Below, piece by piece: positions 48,128 through 58,800 of a stretch of DNA of 64,000 bases. Every line of letters begins with the position of its first letter. The first letter of the stretch is position 1. The position numbers and the translations under genes are program-made. The notes beneath the pieces are model-generated. The model ran no database searches. It was not told the origin of the DNA and worked only from the letters and a program-made list of their open reading frames with translations. Source of the stretch: Oscillospiraceae bacterium (GTDB lineage: Bacteria; Bacillota; Clostridia; Oscillospirales; Ruminococcaceae). The stretch spans positions 1-64,000 of the forward strand of contig JAETSQ010000008.1 in the NCBI GenBank assembly GCA_021769525.1, in the 5' to 3' direction.

Positions 48128-50167
48128 GTGAGCGTCACGCTGGAAAGCGAGGTCCGCTTCCTGCGGGGGGTGGGGGAGCGGCGGATGCAAAATTACCGGA
48201 AGCTGGGCGTCACCACCGTGGGGGATCTCCTGCGCCATATCCCCAGGGATTATATCGACCTGCGCCGGGCCGTCACCATCCGGGAAAGCACGCTGGGGGA
48301 AAAGCAGGCGGTGCGGGCCGTCCTGGGGGAGAAGGGCCCGGAAAGGATGATACGCAAGGGCCTCACCACCCATAAACTCATAGGAGTGGATGAGCGGGAC
48401 ACCATTACTTTGACCTTCTTTAACGGGAAATATACAGTGGCCGGGCTGGAAGTGGGCAGGGAGTATCTCTTTTATGGCCGGGTGGAGGGCACCCTCATCC
48501 GCAGGGAAATGACCAATCCGGCGGTCTATCCCGGAGATGCCGCGGGGCTCTCCCCGGTCTATCCCCTCACCGCCGGCCTCACCAACCGGGGGATCGCCAA
48601 GGACGCAGCCACCGCCCTGGCCGCCCTGCCGGAGATCCCGGACCCCCTGCCGGAGTGGGTGCGGGAAGAAAACCACCTCTGCTCCCTGGACCGGGCCCTG
48701 CGGATCATCCACCGCCCCCCCTCCTGGGAGGCCGCGGAGCGGGCGCGCCGGCGGCTGGTGTTCGATGAGCTGCTGACCCTGAGCATCAGCTTTGCGCGGG
48801 TCAAAAAGGGCCGCCAGGGGGAGCGCACCCGGCCCATGGAGCCGGTGGACCTGGCCCCCTTCCGGAAGGCGCTGCCCTTTCCCCTCACCGGGGCCCAGGA
48901 GAGGGCCATCCGGGAGGCGGCGGGGGACCTCTGCTCCCAGGTGCCTATGAACCGCCTGGTCCAGGGGGATGTGGGCAGCGGCAAAACGATGGTGGCAGCC
49001 GCCTGCTGCTGGTTCTGCTACAGAAACGGCCGCCAAAGCGTCCTGATGGCCCCCACCGAGATCCTGGCGGAGCAGCATTACCAAAGCCTTGCCCCCCTGC
49101 TGGAGCCCCTGGGGATGCGCCTGGGGCTGCTGACCGGTTCTTGCACACCTAAAGAAAAGCGGGAGCGGAAGGCCGCCCTGAAGCAGGGGGAGATCGACCT
49201 GATGATCGGTACCCACGCCCTCATCACCGGGGATACCCTCTTCCGGGAGCTGGGGCTGGTGGTCACCGATGAGCAGCACCGCTTTGGGGTGGCCCAGCGG
49301 ATGCGCCTTTGCGGAAAGGGGGAGGACCCCAACGTCCTGGTGATGTCCGCCACCCCCATCCCCCGGACCATGGCGCTGATCGTCTACGGGGACCTGGAGC
49401 TTTCGGTGATCGACGAGCTGCCCCCTGGGCGGCAGAAGATCGACACCTATTTTGTGGGCGGGGATAAGCGCCGGCGGGCCCTGAACTATGTCAAAAAGCA
49501 CCTGGACGCCGGGTACCAGGGGTATATCGTCTGCCCCCTGGTGGAGGAGGACGAGACCGGGGAGGGCATCCCCGGCCTGAAAGCCGCCGTCACCTATATG
49601 GAGGACCTGGTGAAGGGGCCCTTTGCCGGATACCGGGTGGGGCTCCTCCACGGCAAGATGAAGGGGAAGGAGAAAGAGGCGGTGATGTCCGCCTTCGCGG
49701 CGGGAAAGCTCCAGCTTCTGGTCTCCACCACCGTCATCGAGGTGGGGGTGGATGTCCCCAACGCCGTCATCATCCTCATCGAGAACGCCGAGCGGTTCGG
49801 CCTCAGCCAGCTGCACCAGCTCCGGGGCCGGGTGGGCCGGGGGAAGGCAAAGTCCTGCTGCATCCTCCTTTCCGACGCCAAGGGGGAGGCCGCCAGGGAG
49901 CGGCTGCGGTTCATGACCTCCACCGGGGATGGCTTCGCCATCGCGGAATACGACCTGCGCACCCGCGGGCCGGGGGATTTCTTCGGACTGCGGCAGCATG
50001 GCCTGCCCCAGCTCCGGTTCGCGGACCTGGCCGCGGACAGCCAGGTGCTGGCCCAGACCCAGCGCGTGGCCGCCCGCCTGCTGGCGGAGGACCCGGAGCT
50101 TTCCTCCCTGCCGCTGCTGGCGGCGGATGTGGAGCGGATGACCGCCATGGTCTCTGGGGGATTATAA
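48128..50167 (+). CDS. recG: ATP-dependent DNA helicase RecG (GTG start)
   Basis: LVQGDVGSGKTMVA, TDEQHRFGVAQR, VMSATPIPRTMAL, STTVIEVGVDVPNA, QLHQLRGRVGRG. Confidence 0.95.
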   Translation: MSVTLESEVRFLRGVGERRMQNYRKLGVTTVGDLLRHIPRDYIDLRRAVTIRESTLGEKQAVRAVLGEKGPERMIRKGLTTHKLIGVDERDTITLTFFNGKYTVAGLEVGREYLFYGRVEGTLIRREMTNPAVYPGDAAGLSPVYPLTAGLTNRGIAKDAATALAALPEIPDPLPEWVREENHLCSLDRALRIIHRPPSWEAAERARRRLVFDELLTLSISFARVKKGRQGERTRPMEPVDLAPFRKALPFPLTGAQERAIREAAGDLCSQVPMNRLVQGDVGSGKTMVAAACCWFCYRNGRQSVLMAPTEILAEQHYQSLAPLLEPLGMRLGLLTGSCTPKEKRERKAALKQGEIDLMIGTHALITGDTLFRELGLVVTDEQHRFGVAQRMRLCGKGEDPNVLVMSATPIPRTMALIVYGDLELSVIDELPPGRQKIDTYFVGGDKRRRALNYVKKHLDAGYQGYIVCPLVEEDETGEGIPGLKAAVTYMEDLVKGPFAGYRVGLLHGKMKGKEKEAVMSAFAAGKLQLLVSTTVIEVGVDVPNAVIILIENAERFGLSQLHQLRGRVGRGKAKSCCILLSDAKGEAARERLRFMTSTGDGFAIAEYDLRTRGPGDFFGLRQHGLPQLRFADLAADSQVLAQTQRVAARLLAEDPELSSLPLLAADVERMTAMVSGGL

Positions 50168-50337
50168 TACATTTTGTATAAACAGATAAAATCCATACAA
50201 ACAATAAAGGAGGACAGCCCGCCGGAGACCGGCAGAGGACCGCTGTGCCATCCCCGGAGGCAGGGCCTTGCGCCGGAATCTCACCGTTCTTTTTTCTTTC
50301 GCAAGAAAAAAGGAAGAAAAAGTTTGGAGGTATAAAA

Positions 50338-51243
50338 ATGCTTTATGATGTTTTGATCCTGGGCGGGGGGCCTGCCGGGCTCACCGCAGCTCTTTACGCC
50401 AAGCGGGCGGGGGTATCCGTCCTGGTGCTGGAAAAGACCATCTACGGGGGGCAGGTGGTGAACACCCCCATGGTGGAAAACTACCCCGGCATCCAGAGCA
50501 TCGCCGGGGCGGACCTGGCCATGGCCCTCTACGATCAGGTGACCAGCCTGGGGGTGGAGATCCGCCTGGAGGAACCGGTGAGCGTCCAGTTGGACGCCGA
50601 TCCCAAGGCTGTGGCCACCGCCAGGGGGCTCTACGAGGGGAAAACGGTCATCATCGCCAACGGCGTCAAGCGCCGCAAGCTGGGCTGCCCTGGGGAGGAG
50701 CGGCTCGCCGGCCGGGGGGTCTCCTACTGCGCCACCTGTGACGGGGCCTTCTTCCGGGGGAAGGAGACCGCCATCGTGGGGGGCGGGAACACCGCCCTGG
50801 AGGACGCTCTCTTCCTGGCGAACCACTGCTCCGCCGTCCACCTGATCCACCGGCGGGATGCGTTCCGGGGCAGCCAGATCCTGGCGGAGGCGGTGAAGAA
50901 GCGGGAAAATATCCACATCCACTACAATACCGTTGTGGAGGAGATCACCGGGGAGGACAAGGTCTCCGGCCTGCGCCTGCGGGAGGTGGGGACCGGGGCC
51001 GAAAGCTCCCTGGCGGCGGCGGGGGTGTTCGTAGCCATCGGCCTTATGCCGGATAACGCCCTCTTTGCCGGGCAGCTGGAGCTGGACGGGGCGGGATACA
51101 TCCGGGCGGGGGAGGACTGCCGCACCAGCCTCCCCGGAGTCTTTGCCGCCGGGGATACCCGCACCAAGGCGGTGCGCCAGATCGTCACCGCTGCGGCGGA
51201 CGGAGCCGTTGCCGCCCTGGGGGCGGCGGGAGAGATACGCTAA
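50338..51243 (+). CDS. trxB: Thioredoxin-disulfide reductase-like flavoprotein
   Basis: LGGGPAGLTAALYAKRAG, GGQVVNTPMVENYPG, CATCDGAFFRGKETAIVGGGNTALEDA. Confidence 0.9.
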   Translation: MLYDVLILGGGPAGLTAALYAKRAGVSVLVLEKTIYGGQVVNTPMVENYPGIQSIAGADLAMALYDQVTSLGVEIRLEEPVSVQLDADPKAVATARGLYEGKTVIIANGVKRRKLGCPGEERLAGRGVSYCATCDGAFFRGKETAIVGGGNTALEDALFLANHCSAVHLIHRRDAFRGSQILAEAVKKRENIHIHYNTVVEEITGEDKVSGLRLREVGTGAESSLAAAGVFVAIGLMPDNALFAGQLELDGAGYIRAGEDCRTSLPGVFAAGDTRTKAVRQIVTAAADGAVAALGAAGEIR

Positions 51244-51249
51244 AGAAAA

Positions 51250-51298
51250 CACCCCGGAGAGGAAGGGCAGGAAGCCTTCCCCCTCCGGGGCATTTTTT
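51250..51298 (+). terminator. Rho-independent terminator after trxB
   Basis: caccccggagagg...ccctccggggcatttttt. Confidence 0.7.
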
Positions 51299-52571
51299 AT
51301 GGATGCGTTGTTTCCTCCCCCAGCAGGCGGAGGGTCTCCTGACAGCTCCCCTGGAGCTCCATTTGGAAGGGGACGGTGTTCAGGGGGGAGGCGGGGTCCG
51401 CCAGCAGCCGCCGGTAGGCCCGGCGGCGGAGCTTCCGGGAGTTGGAATGGGCGGCCCAGCGGTCAAAGGAGGCCATGTAGCTGTCCGTCAGCTCCCGCCA
51501 GCCGGAGAAGGTCTCCTGGATGGCCTTGGCGGCGGGGAGGGAGTATTCCAGCAGCTCCCGCCGGGTGAGGTATCCGGCGGCGTAGCCGTACCCCAGCACC
51601 ATAGGGGCCCGCCCAAGCTGCCAGCCGTCGCGGCCCAGGCGGCCGGTGCGGATCAGATGCTCCACCGTGGAGAACAGCTCCTCCCGGCCGGTGACCTCCC
51701 AGCGGGCCTCCAGCACCCAGAGGGCCTGCTCCCGCTGGTACTGGGTGCGCTCAAAGCCTCCGGCAAAGGCGGTGCTCCCGTCGCGGTAGTCCTGCCCCTC
51801 CAGGTAGACACAGTAGGAGGTGACGAGCCATTCCTCGTACCGGCTGCGGATCCGGTTCTCCTCCAGGATGGGGCTGCGGTCCCACCGGGAAAGACCCAGG
51901 GGGGCCTGGGGCGGAGGGGCCTTCAGCCTCCGGAAGTCCGCCGGGCGGTCCTGATGCTGGGCCTCCATGCGGAAGGCGGTGAGCCTGCGGCGGTCCCCCC
52001 GGTCCGCCTGGGAGTGCATCTGGGCCAGGTATTGGTAAATATCCGGGTGCCGGCCCGGCGGGAGGTCCACCGTCATTTCGTTCCCCTGGTCGTCCACCAG
52101 GGTGATGCGGACCTTCCGGGAAAGGTACTGCCGGGAAAAGTCCTCAAAGTAGACCCCGGCCACGGCGTCCCGCTTCATGGCGCGGCCGGGGAAGACGATC
52201 CACTCCTCCCCCATCCAGATGTCGGAGTCGCCCAGCACCCGGCAGCGCAGGTCCTCCGCCAGCAGGGGGAGGGGGTCGCCGGAGTCCGGCGGCAGGTAGC
52301 GGCAGGCGGTCTTTTTCAGCCGCCCCCTGTGCCCCAGGAGGGCCAGCAGCCGGACGATGAGATAGACTGCCGCGATGCCGGCCCCCATCAGGCCGGCGCA
52401 GGTGACCATCCCCATCAGGAAGGGGTGGGCGTTGGCAAAGGCCTCCCCCGGACCGTAGAAATACTCGATGGCGGCGCACCCTCCGCCGCAGAGGATCGCG
52501 GTCCAGAGAAGGGGCGCCGGCAGCCGCCGGAGGAAATAGCCCCGCTGCTGCCGCAGGAGCGGGAAAGCCAT
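51297..52571 (-). CDS. DUF1266-containing membrane protein
   Basis: Two N-terminal TM segments; C-terminal domain with WEVTGREELFSTVEHLIRTGR and AYDLGRA-like (QLGRAPMVLGYGYAAGYLT) features; RBS aggagg. Confidence 0.65.
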   Translation of the reverse strand: MAFPLLRQQRGYFLRRLPAPLLWTAILCGGGCAAIEYFYGPGEAFANAHPFLMGMVTCAGLMGAGIAAVYLIVRLLALLGHRGRLKKTACRYLPPDSGDPLPLLAEDLRCRVLGDSDIWMGEEWIVFPGRAMKRDAVAGVYFEDFSRQYLSRKVRITLVDDQGNEMTVDLPPGRHPDIYQYLAQMHSQADRGDRRRLTAFRMEAQHQDRPADFRRLKAPPPQAPLGLSRWDRSPILEENRIRSRYEEWLVTSYCVYLEGQDYRDGSTAFAGGFERTQYQREQALWVLEARWEVTGREELFSTVEHLIRTGRLGRDGWQLGRAPMVLGYGYAAGYLTRRELLEYSLPAAKAIQETFSGWRELTDSYMASFDRWAAHSNSRKLRRRAYRRLLADPASPLNTVPFQMELQGSCQETLRLLGEETTHP

Positions 52572-52606
52572 AAGGGGTCCTCCTTTCGGTATGTCAACAG
52601 GGTTTG

Positions 52607-53884
52607 TCACCGCCCGGCGGGAAAGAGCACCGCCTGGAGGAGGAACTGCCCCTCCTGCCACTGGCAGCGGAAGAGGCCCCCGTACCGCTTTACTGTGGAC
52701 TGGATGCTCCGCAGGCCCAGCCCGTGGCCCTCCCTGGGGGGAGTGAGGGGCAGCCCGTCGGGGCCGAAGCGCACCGGCAGGGGGCAGGCGTTGCCCACCC
52801 GCAGGGCAAGGCGCTGGTTATCGGTCAGCTCCAGGTCCACATTCAGCCACCGCTCCTCCTCCGGCAGCTCCCGGAGGGCGTGGATGGCGTTTTCCAGGGC
52901 GTTGGAGAGGATCATGCAGAGGTCCATCTCGTCGTAATGGGGGAGCTGGGCGGGGACGCGGATGTTGGTCTCCAGGCGGCAGCCCGCCTCCTTGGCCTGG
53001 GAAAAATAGGCGGTAAGCACCGAGTTCAGGGCGGTGTTGGCGCACCAGTCGCTGCGGTCCAGGCCGTTGAGCTTCCCCTGCAGCTCCTGGACATACTGCT
53101 GGGCGCCGGCACAGTCCCCCTGCTGGAGCAGCCCGGTCATCACGATGAGGTGGTGGCGCATATCGTGGCGGTAGATCCTCTCCAGCTCCATCTTCTGGCA
53201 GATGGCGGTGTAATCCCGCTGGCGCAGCGCCGTCTGCCGGGCGCTTTCATAGATCTGCATCTGCCGCCACAGGGAGCGGAGGATGGTGATGTAGGTGAGG
53301 GGCATCAGGATCAGCACCAGCAGGATGCGGATGAGCCCGACACGGTCCGGCATGGGGGCATCCACCGGCACCGCAGTGACCATGATGAGCAGGTAGTACA
53401 CCGCGCCCATGGCGGTAAACATCCACCACCCCCGCAGCAGACTGGCCTGGAGTTCCAGAAAGGGGCGGCGCAGATACCGCCACAGCAGGTACTCCGCCAC
53501 GGGAAAGGCCACCAGACGGCTCACCAGCAGGACAACGTAGGTATCCCCGGTGAGGCGGTCCAGGAAGTTGGTGACCTGCAGGAGCCAGAAACAGATGGTG
53601 TCCGAAAGGCAGAAGAGGAAGAAATACCGTCCGTCCCGGTATTTGGAAAGCAGGAAGAAGAGCAGCATGGTGGGCAGGGTGCAGGAAAAGAAGGCGGCGC
53701 GCATGATGATGCCGTGCCCCAGCCAGTACATGGCGAACACATTGAAGACGAGGAGCGTCCCCGCCCCGGCAAAGCTGATGACCAGCGTCCTGCCCCAGGG
53801 ATAGCGTGGGATGAAGAGCAGCAAAAAGATGGCGATGACATGGAGCATCGACCAGAGGAAGGAAATGTCTCTTAAAATCGTCAC
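52607..53884 (-). CDS. AgrC/ComD-like GHKL sensor histidine kinase
   Basis: Six-plus TM N-terminus; YRHDMRHHLIVMTGLLQQGD phosphoacceptor; LCMILSNALENAIHA N box; GHGLGLRSIQ. Confidence 0.88.
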   Translation of the reverse strand: MTILRDISFLWSMLHVIAIFLLLFIPRYPWGRTLVISFAGAGTLLVFNVFAMYWLGHGIIMRAAFFSCTLPTMLLFFLLSKYRDGRYFFLFCLSDTICFWLLQVTNFLDRLTGDTYVVLLVSRLVAFPVAEYLLWRYLRRPFLELQASLLRGWWMFTAMGAVYYLLIMVTAVPVDAPMPDRVGLIRILLVLILMPLTYITILRSLWRQMQIYESARQTALRQRDYTAICQKMELERIYRHDMRHHLIVMTGLLQQGDCAGAQQYVQELQGKLNGLDRSDWCANTALNSVLTAYFSQAKEAGCRLETNIRVPAQLPHYDEMDLCMILSNALENAIHALRELPEEERWLNVDLELTDNQRLALRVGNACPLPVRFGPDGLPLTPPREGHGLGLRSIQSTVKRYGGLFRCQWQEGQFLLQAVLFPAGR

Positions 53885-53926
53885 AGAGAAATTCTCCTTA
53901 TACGATAGTTTTCCGGGACGGGCCGG

Positions 53927-54661
53927 TTATCGCGGGGGATCCAGCCAGTAGCTGCTCCACCGCTGCCGGGCTTGGGCGGCCATGCTGCGGGAAAGGGGGA
54001 CCCGTCTGCCCCCGTCCAGCAGCAGGCAGCCCTTTTCCACCGCGGTGACATAAAAGAGATTGACCGCAAAGCTGGCCCCGCAGAGAAAGAACCGGGGGTC
54101 TGCCAGGAGAGGCGCGATCTCATTCGGAAAGGGGCCGCGTATCGTCGTGCTGGCCAGCCGCTCCCCGCCGGTCAGGTGGTAGTGCACTGTCCGCTCCACC
54201 AGCTCCGCATAGAGGATCTCGTCCAGGCGCACCCGCCGCAGGCTGTCCCGGCTTTTCACCATAATGCAGGCGCTTTTCTTTTTCTCCATAGCGGCAACGG
54301 CCTCGTCCAGCACCCGAAAGAGCATTTCCGCGTTCACCGGCTTCATCAGGTACTGGAAAGCCCGGACGGAATAAGAATCGATGGCGTACTCCGGGGAGAT
54401 GGTAAGGTAGATGATGGCTCCGGAGCTGCCCAGCTCCCGGAGGCGCTCCCCCAGCCGGATGCCGGAGAGGCCGGCCATCACCACATCCAGCACGTACAGG
54501 TCAAAGCTGCTGCTTTCCTCCGCAGCCAGCAGGTCCAGGCCGGAAGAAAAAGCAGAGACCTTGACGGAAAGACCGGGACGGGCCGCCGCATAGTCCAGCA
54601 GCAGCTTGCGCACAGCGGCCCGTTGCTCTTCGTCGTCATCACATAAAGCAAAGTGCAGCAT
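53927..54661 (-). CDS. LytTR-family response regulator (AgrA-like)
   Basis: Receiver CDDDEEQRAAVRKLL, LYVLDVVMAGLSGI, FQYLMKPV; C-terminal LytTR (LRRVRLDEILYAELVERTVHYHLTGG). Confidence 0.9.
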   Translation of the reverse strand: MLHFALCDDDEEQRAAVRKLLLDYAAARPGLSVKVSAFSSGLDLLAAEESSSFDLYVLDVVMAGLSGIRLGERLRELGSSGAIIYLTISPEYAIDSYSVRAFQYLMKPVNAEMLFRVLDEAVAAMEKKKSACIMVKSRDSLRRVRLDEILYAELVERTVHYHLTGGERLASTTIRGPFPNEIAPLLADPRFFLCGASFAVNLFYVTAVEKGCLLLDGGRRVPLSRSMAAQARQRWSSYWLDPPR

Positions 54662-54698
54662 TGATATGCCTTCTCCTTTCCTGGATTAGCAAATTATA

Positions 54699-54726
54699 CG
54701 CAAAAATGCGCAAAATCTGCGCAAGG
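54699..54726. promoter_or_regulatory. Three phased direct repeats CGCAAR upstream of the response regulator
   Basis: CGCAAAAAT (54699), CGCAAAATCT (54709), CGCAAGG (54720): 10-11 bp period. Confidence 0.45.
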
Positions 54727-54910
54727 CCTCAAAAATCACGGTGGGTTTGATATAATGAACATACCACGTCTAACACAGGTTTGTCAAGGTGTTTCGCCCG
54801 GCCGGGCGGAGGAGAGTACCAAAGGGGGGGGCCGGCCCCCCCTTTGTTCCCGGAGACCTCCGGGAACAAATCCTTTTATTTGCCGCAGGGAGAGGAGGCG
54901 CAGGTTCGGA

Positions 54911-55153
54911 ATGATGGAGATCCAGGAGAGATCCGCAGGGAAAGGCGGCAGCCCATCGCAGGGGAGCCTGAAGAAGACCCGTCCCGGCGGAAGTGTCTGG
55001 CCGGAGCAGCGGTGTCCGGTCTTTGCGGGAAGGCGGATCGGCCTCTGCGCCGTGAAGAGCTGCTGGTTCTGCCGGTACGCCAACTTCCATCTCCAGGAGC
55101 AGATGGCCCTGGAGGTAGGGGTCTGCTGCTGGCCGAAAGCCCAGATGGACTGA
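54911..55153 (+). CDS. Small Cys-rich protein
   Basis: MMEIQERSAGKGGSPSQGSLKKTRPGGSVWPEQRCPVFAGRRIGLCAVKSCWFCRYANFHLQEQMALEVGVCCWPKAQMD; CxxC and CCWP motifs; start uncertain. Confidence 0.5.
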   Translation: MMEIQERSAGKGGSPSQGSLKKTRPGGSVWPEQRCPVFAGRRIGLCAVKSCWFCRYANFHLQEQMALEVGVCCWPKAQMD

Positions 55154-55163
55154 CCGGAGGGCG

Positions 55164-55511
55164 TCACCTCTGCGGCGGCACCTGGCGCAGTCCCTCCCGG
55201 AGGGTGCGGATGGTCTCGGTGATGAGGCGCAGCTCCCAGTGGGAGCAGTCATCAAGAAGAGCCATGAGCTCCTGCCGGTATACGGTCCCGGAGGCGGCGA
55301 TGCTGTCGCAGAGGAGCTGATCCGCCGTCACCCCCAGGGCGTTGGCGATGCTCACCAGGGTGGGCAGGCTCAGCTTGGTGGCCCCCCGCTCGATGTGGGA
55401 AATATTGGAGGGCTCCTGGTCGGAAAGCTCCGCCAGGGTCTGCTGGGTCAGACCCTGGGCCTTGCGCAGGCGGCGGATCCGTGTGCCGATGGCCTGATAA
55501 TCGATCTCCAT
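55164..55511 (-). CDS. XRE-family transcriptional regulator
   Basis: IGTRIRRLRKAQGLTQQTLAELSDQEPSNISHIERGATKLSLPTLVSIANALGVTADQLL. Confidence 0.9.
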   Translation of the reverse strand: MEIDYQAIGTRIRRLRKAQGLTQQTLAELSDQEPSNISHIERGATKLSLPTLVSIANALGVTADQLLCDSIAASGTVYRQELMALLDDCSHWELRLITETIRTLREGLRQVPPQR

Positions 55512-55633
55512 GTTCTCACCCCTTTTTGGAAAGACTGAGTTTGACTTCGTGTGAGGATTTGTGACATTCCCAGCGAAAAGATGAGGCAATTCTATCGAGG
55601 ACGCTTTTTATGCGGAAAATTCTGCAAAAGTTA

Positions 55634-55686
55634 TTGTATATCCGAATCGGATATGATAAAATTTTCTTGGTGTCCGATTCGGATAT
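55634..55686. promoter_or_regulatory. Divergent promoter/operator region with two palindromic sites
   Basis: ATATCCGAATCGGATAT (55638-55654, perfect 8-1-8) and related GTCCGATTCGGAT centred at 55678. Site 1 lies in the spacer of TTGTAT-N17-TAAAAT. Confidence 0.65.
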
Positions 55687-55881
55687 GGAATAAAGTTTTG
55701 GGCGCAAATTCTTTAGAAGACCCGCATGGAAAGCGGATTTAAAGAAAGGAAGGCCTCCCGGCGCGGAAGGAGTCCGGGGGGACGTGGAAACGCTGCTTTA
55801 TAAACGCAGGTGTATTATTGGCAGGGAAAGAAAGTTCCAGGCAAACGGCCGGCGGGGCAAAGGGTACATAGAGGTAAACAA

Positions 55882-58800
55882 ATGAGGGGAAAGATTTTGC
55901 ACAAACAGAACAGCGGCTTCACGCTGGTGGAGACATTGGCCGCGGTGGCGATCCTTGTGGTGCTCCTGGGGATCTCCGCCGTGGCTGTGTTGTGCTTCCA
56001 GAAGCAGCTGGAGATCACCCGGCTGGATAACGCCGCCCGCGGGATCTACATGGCGGCCCAGAACCGGGCGGTGCTGCTTTCCGGCGGCAAACAGCTCAAG
56101 GGCCTGGTAAAAGGGGAGGGCAACGCGGTGGCCCTTGCCGCCCGCGCCGCGGGGGAAGAGGAGCAGAACCTCTATTATATTGCCCACACGGCGGAAAAAA
56201 CCGACCCCTCCCTGGAGCGGCTCCTGACCACGGGCAGCATCGACCCGGCCCTGCGCCAGGGGGAGTTCTACATTGTTTATGAGCCGGTGAGCGGCAGCGT
56301 CACCGATGTCTTCTATGTGGACGGGGAGCTGGAGAAGCTGGTGGCGGGGGATTTTGCCGCTTTTTACCGGGATTGGAGCACGGCCCCCCGGAGCGAGCGG
56401 ATGAAGGCCGTCCCCATGCTGGGCCGCTACAGCGGCGGCATGGCCGAGGGGGAGGACATCGATACCGCCGCCACCCCCACCCTGACGGTGATGATAAAAA
56501 ACGAAGAGCGGCTTACCGTGACGGTGAGCCGCTGGGTCCCGGATGCCATCGGGCGGGACAAGGCCAAGCTGGCGGTGACGCTGCAATACGGCGGGGAGAC
56601 CGTCACCCTCTATGACGACGGGGCGGAGACCAAGGACCCCTTCTTCGAGCGGGCGGAGGCCTCCGAAAGCGCCGAGGGGAAGGGGAAGAACTACACCCGG
56701 ACCTGGGTGCTGGATGAGCTGGGGGATCGCCGGTTCGCCGGGCTCTTCCCCGGCAGGACGATGGACCTGGGGGAGATCTTTACCGTGGAGGCCAGCCTGA
56801 CCTCCGCGGACGGCAGCTTCAGCCAGATCACCGCCCAGGACGATGACAACAGCCTCTTCGCCAGGGAGAGCAGCGGCAGCGATACCGCCTACCTGGAGTA
56901 CCTGCGCCACCTCCAGAACCTGGACACCGGTTTTTCCGGCGTGGGGGCGGATAAGGACAAGGCGGTCCAGATGGCGGAGATACGCTGCGCCAGCAACGAG
57001 ACCTACCCGAACTATAAGTTCCGCCCTATCACCAATAACAGCCTCACGAGCTTTGACGGCAGGGAGTTCGCCATCCGGGACCTGTATGTCTCGGAAACGG
57101 GGGACGCCCCGGCGGGCCTCTTCGCCAAGGCGCAGGGCAGGAAAGCAACCGACCTTTTTGCCTTCCGGAACGTGCGGCTGGTGAACGCCGGCGTGGAGAC
57201 CGGCACCGGCGCCGCCGGGGCGCTGGCAGGGCAGGCGTTCTATGCCAGCTTTGACGGCTGCTGGGTCTACTGGGAGCCGGAGGAAGGGGAGCTGAATCTG
57301 CGCAGCCTCCTGGGCAGCGACACAGACGAGGCCGGCTACCGGTACAGGATCCGGGGAGCCAAGGCCGGGGGCCTGGTGGGCGGAATGACCACCGGGACGA
57401 TGACAAACTGCCTGGCGGCCGCCACCGTCCAAGGGAGCAGCACAGCCGGCGGGCTGGTGGGCTCGGTGGAGGCCGGGGGCCAGGTGACCGTCCAAAATTC
57501 CTACGCCGACTGCTACCTGACCGGGAACAGCAACGCCGCGTGCAGCGCCGCCGGTCTCATCGGGGACCTGAGCGGAACGGCCGGGCTGGAGAACTGCTAC
57601 GCCGCCGGCTTTATCGTAACCGGGGGCAATACCAAGATGACCACTGCCGGCCTCTGTCTGGGCAGCGGGAAGACCACCTCGAAGAACGTCTACTCGGTGC
57701 TCTGCTCGGTTGGGACAAACGGCAGTATCACCTACCCGCCCCTTACCGGCAACACCGGCGATAGCCTGACGAATACATACCGCCGGGGCGGGAACTCTGC
57801 GGACAGCAAAACCTATGAGGAGATGACCGGGAAGGACTTTGGCATGCTGCTGGGGAACGCTTTTGCCTGGAAGACGGGGCAAAGCAGCAGCCCCTACAAC
57901 CTCCGGGAGCGGCTGAACCTGGTGGTCTACAGCTTCCCCGGTCTTGCCGCCCTGCCCCACTACGGGGACTGGAACGCGGAGTTCAAAAAGCCCAGCCTGG
58001 TCTACTACGAGGAATACGCCGGCAGCGACGGGAAGAGCAGCTACGGATTTTCCGGCGGCAACGCCCGGTACCTCATCGGGGAGCTTTCCGACAAGGAGAC
58101 CATCCTGCTGGACGGCTACGCGGTGGCCCTCCTCCAGGACGACCTGAAGACCGACGAGGTGGAAGTGACCTACAATTACTTTGACCCCGCCGACGGCACG
58201 CTGGTAGTGCCACCGGTGACGAAGACCTACGCGAAGCCCGGAAAAGGGGGCGGGACCACCCCGGAGCTGATCCCTACCACCTGGAAAAACAGCGAGGGAA
58301 ACGAGGCGGATTATTACCTTGCCCCCCTGCCGGAGGAGCTGGTGAACAGCAAGACGGCGGACGGGAAGATCTACCGGTATCTGAACTTCTCCTTTATGCC
58401 GGGAACGGGGGAAGAGGAGGCACGGGGGGAATACTTCTACAGCCCCCACTTTGCGGAGACGGTGGTCCCCTACCAGGCGGAGAGCGGAAGCAGCTACTGG
58501 ACCGCCGTCGGTAATAACGAGACATGGACGAAATACACCGAAGAGCTGGAGAAATACCATGGGGAGCTGGCGGACGCCCGCCATACCCTGGGCCTGCGCA
58601 CCCCCCGGCACCTCTACAGCCTCGGCAAGTTCCCGGAGTACCACCACAACGAGGCCCACAGCCTCACCTTCCGCCAGGAGCTGGACCTGAACTACGGCAG
58701 CTACACCGGCTACGGGCTCTTTGAGACCAAGACGGCGGACGGCGCTTTCCGCCAGGAGCCCATCGGGCGGTTCGACCTCGACCAGTCCTTCCTGGGTACT

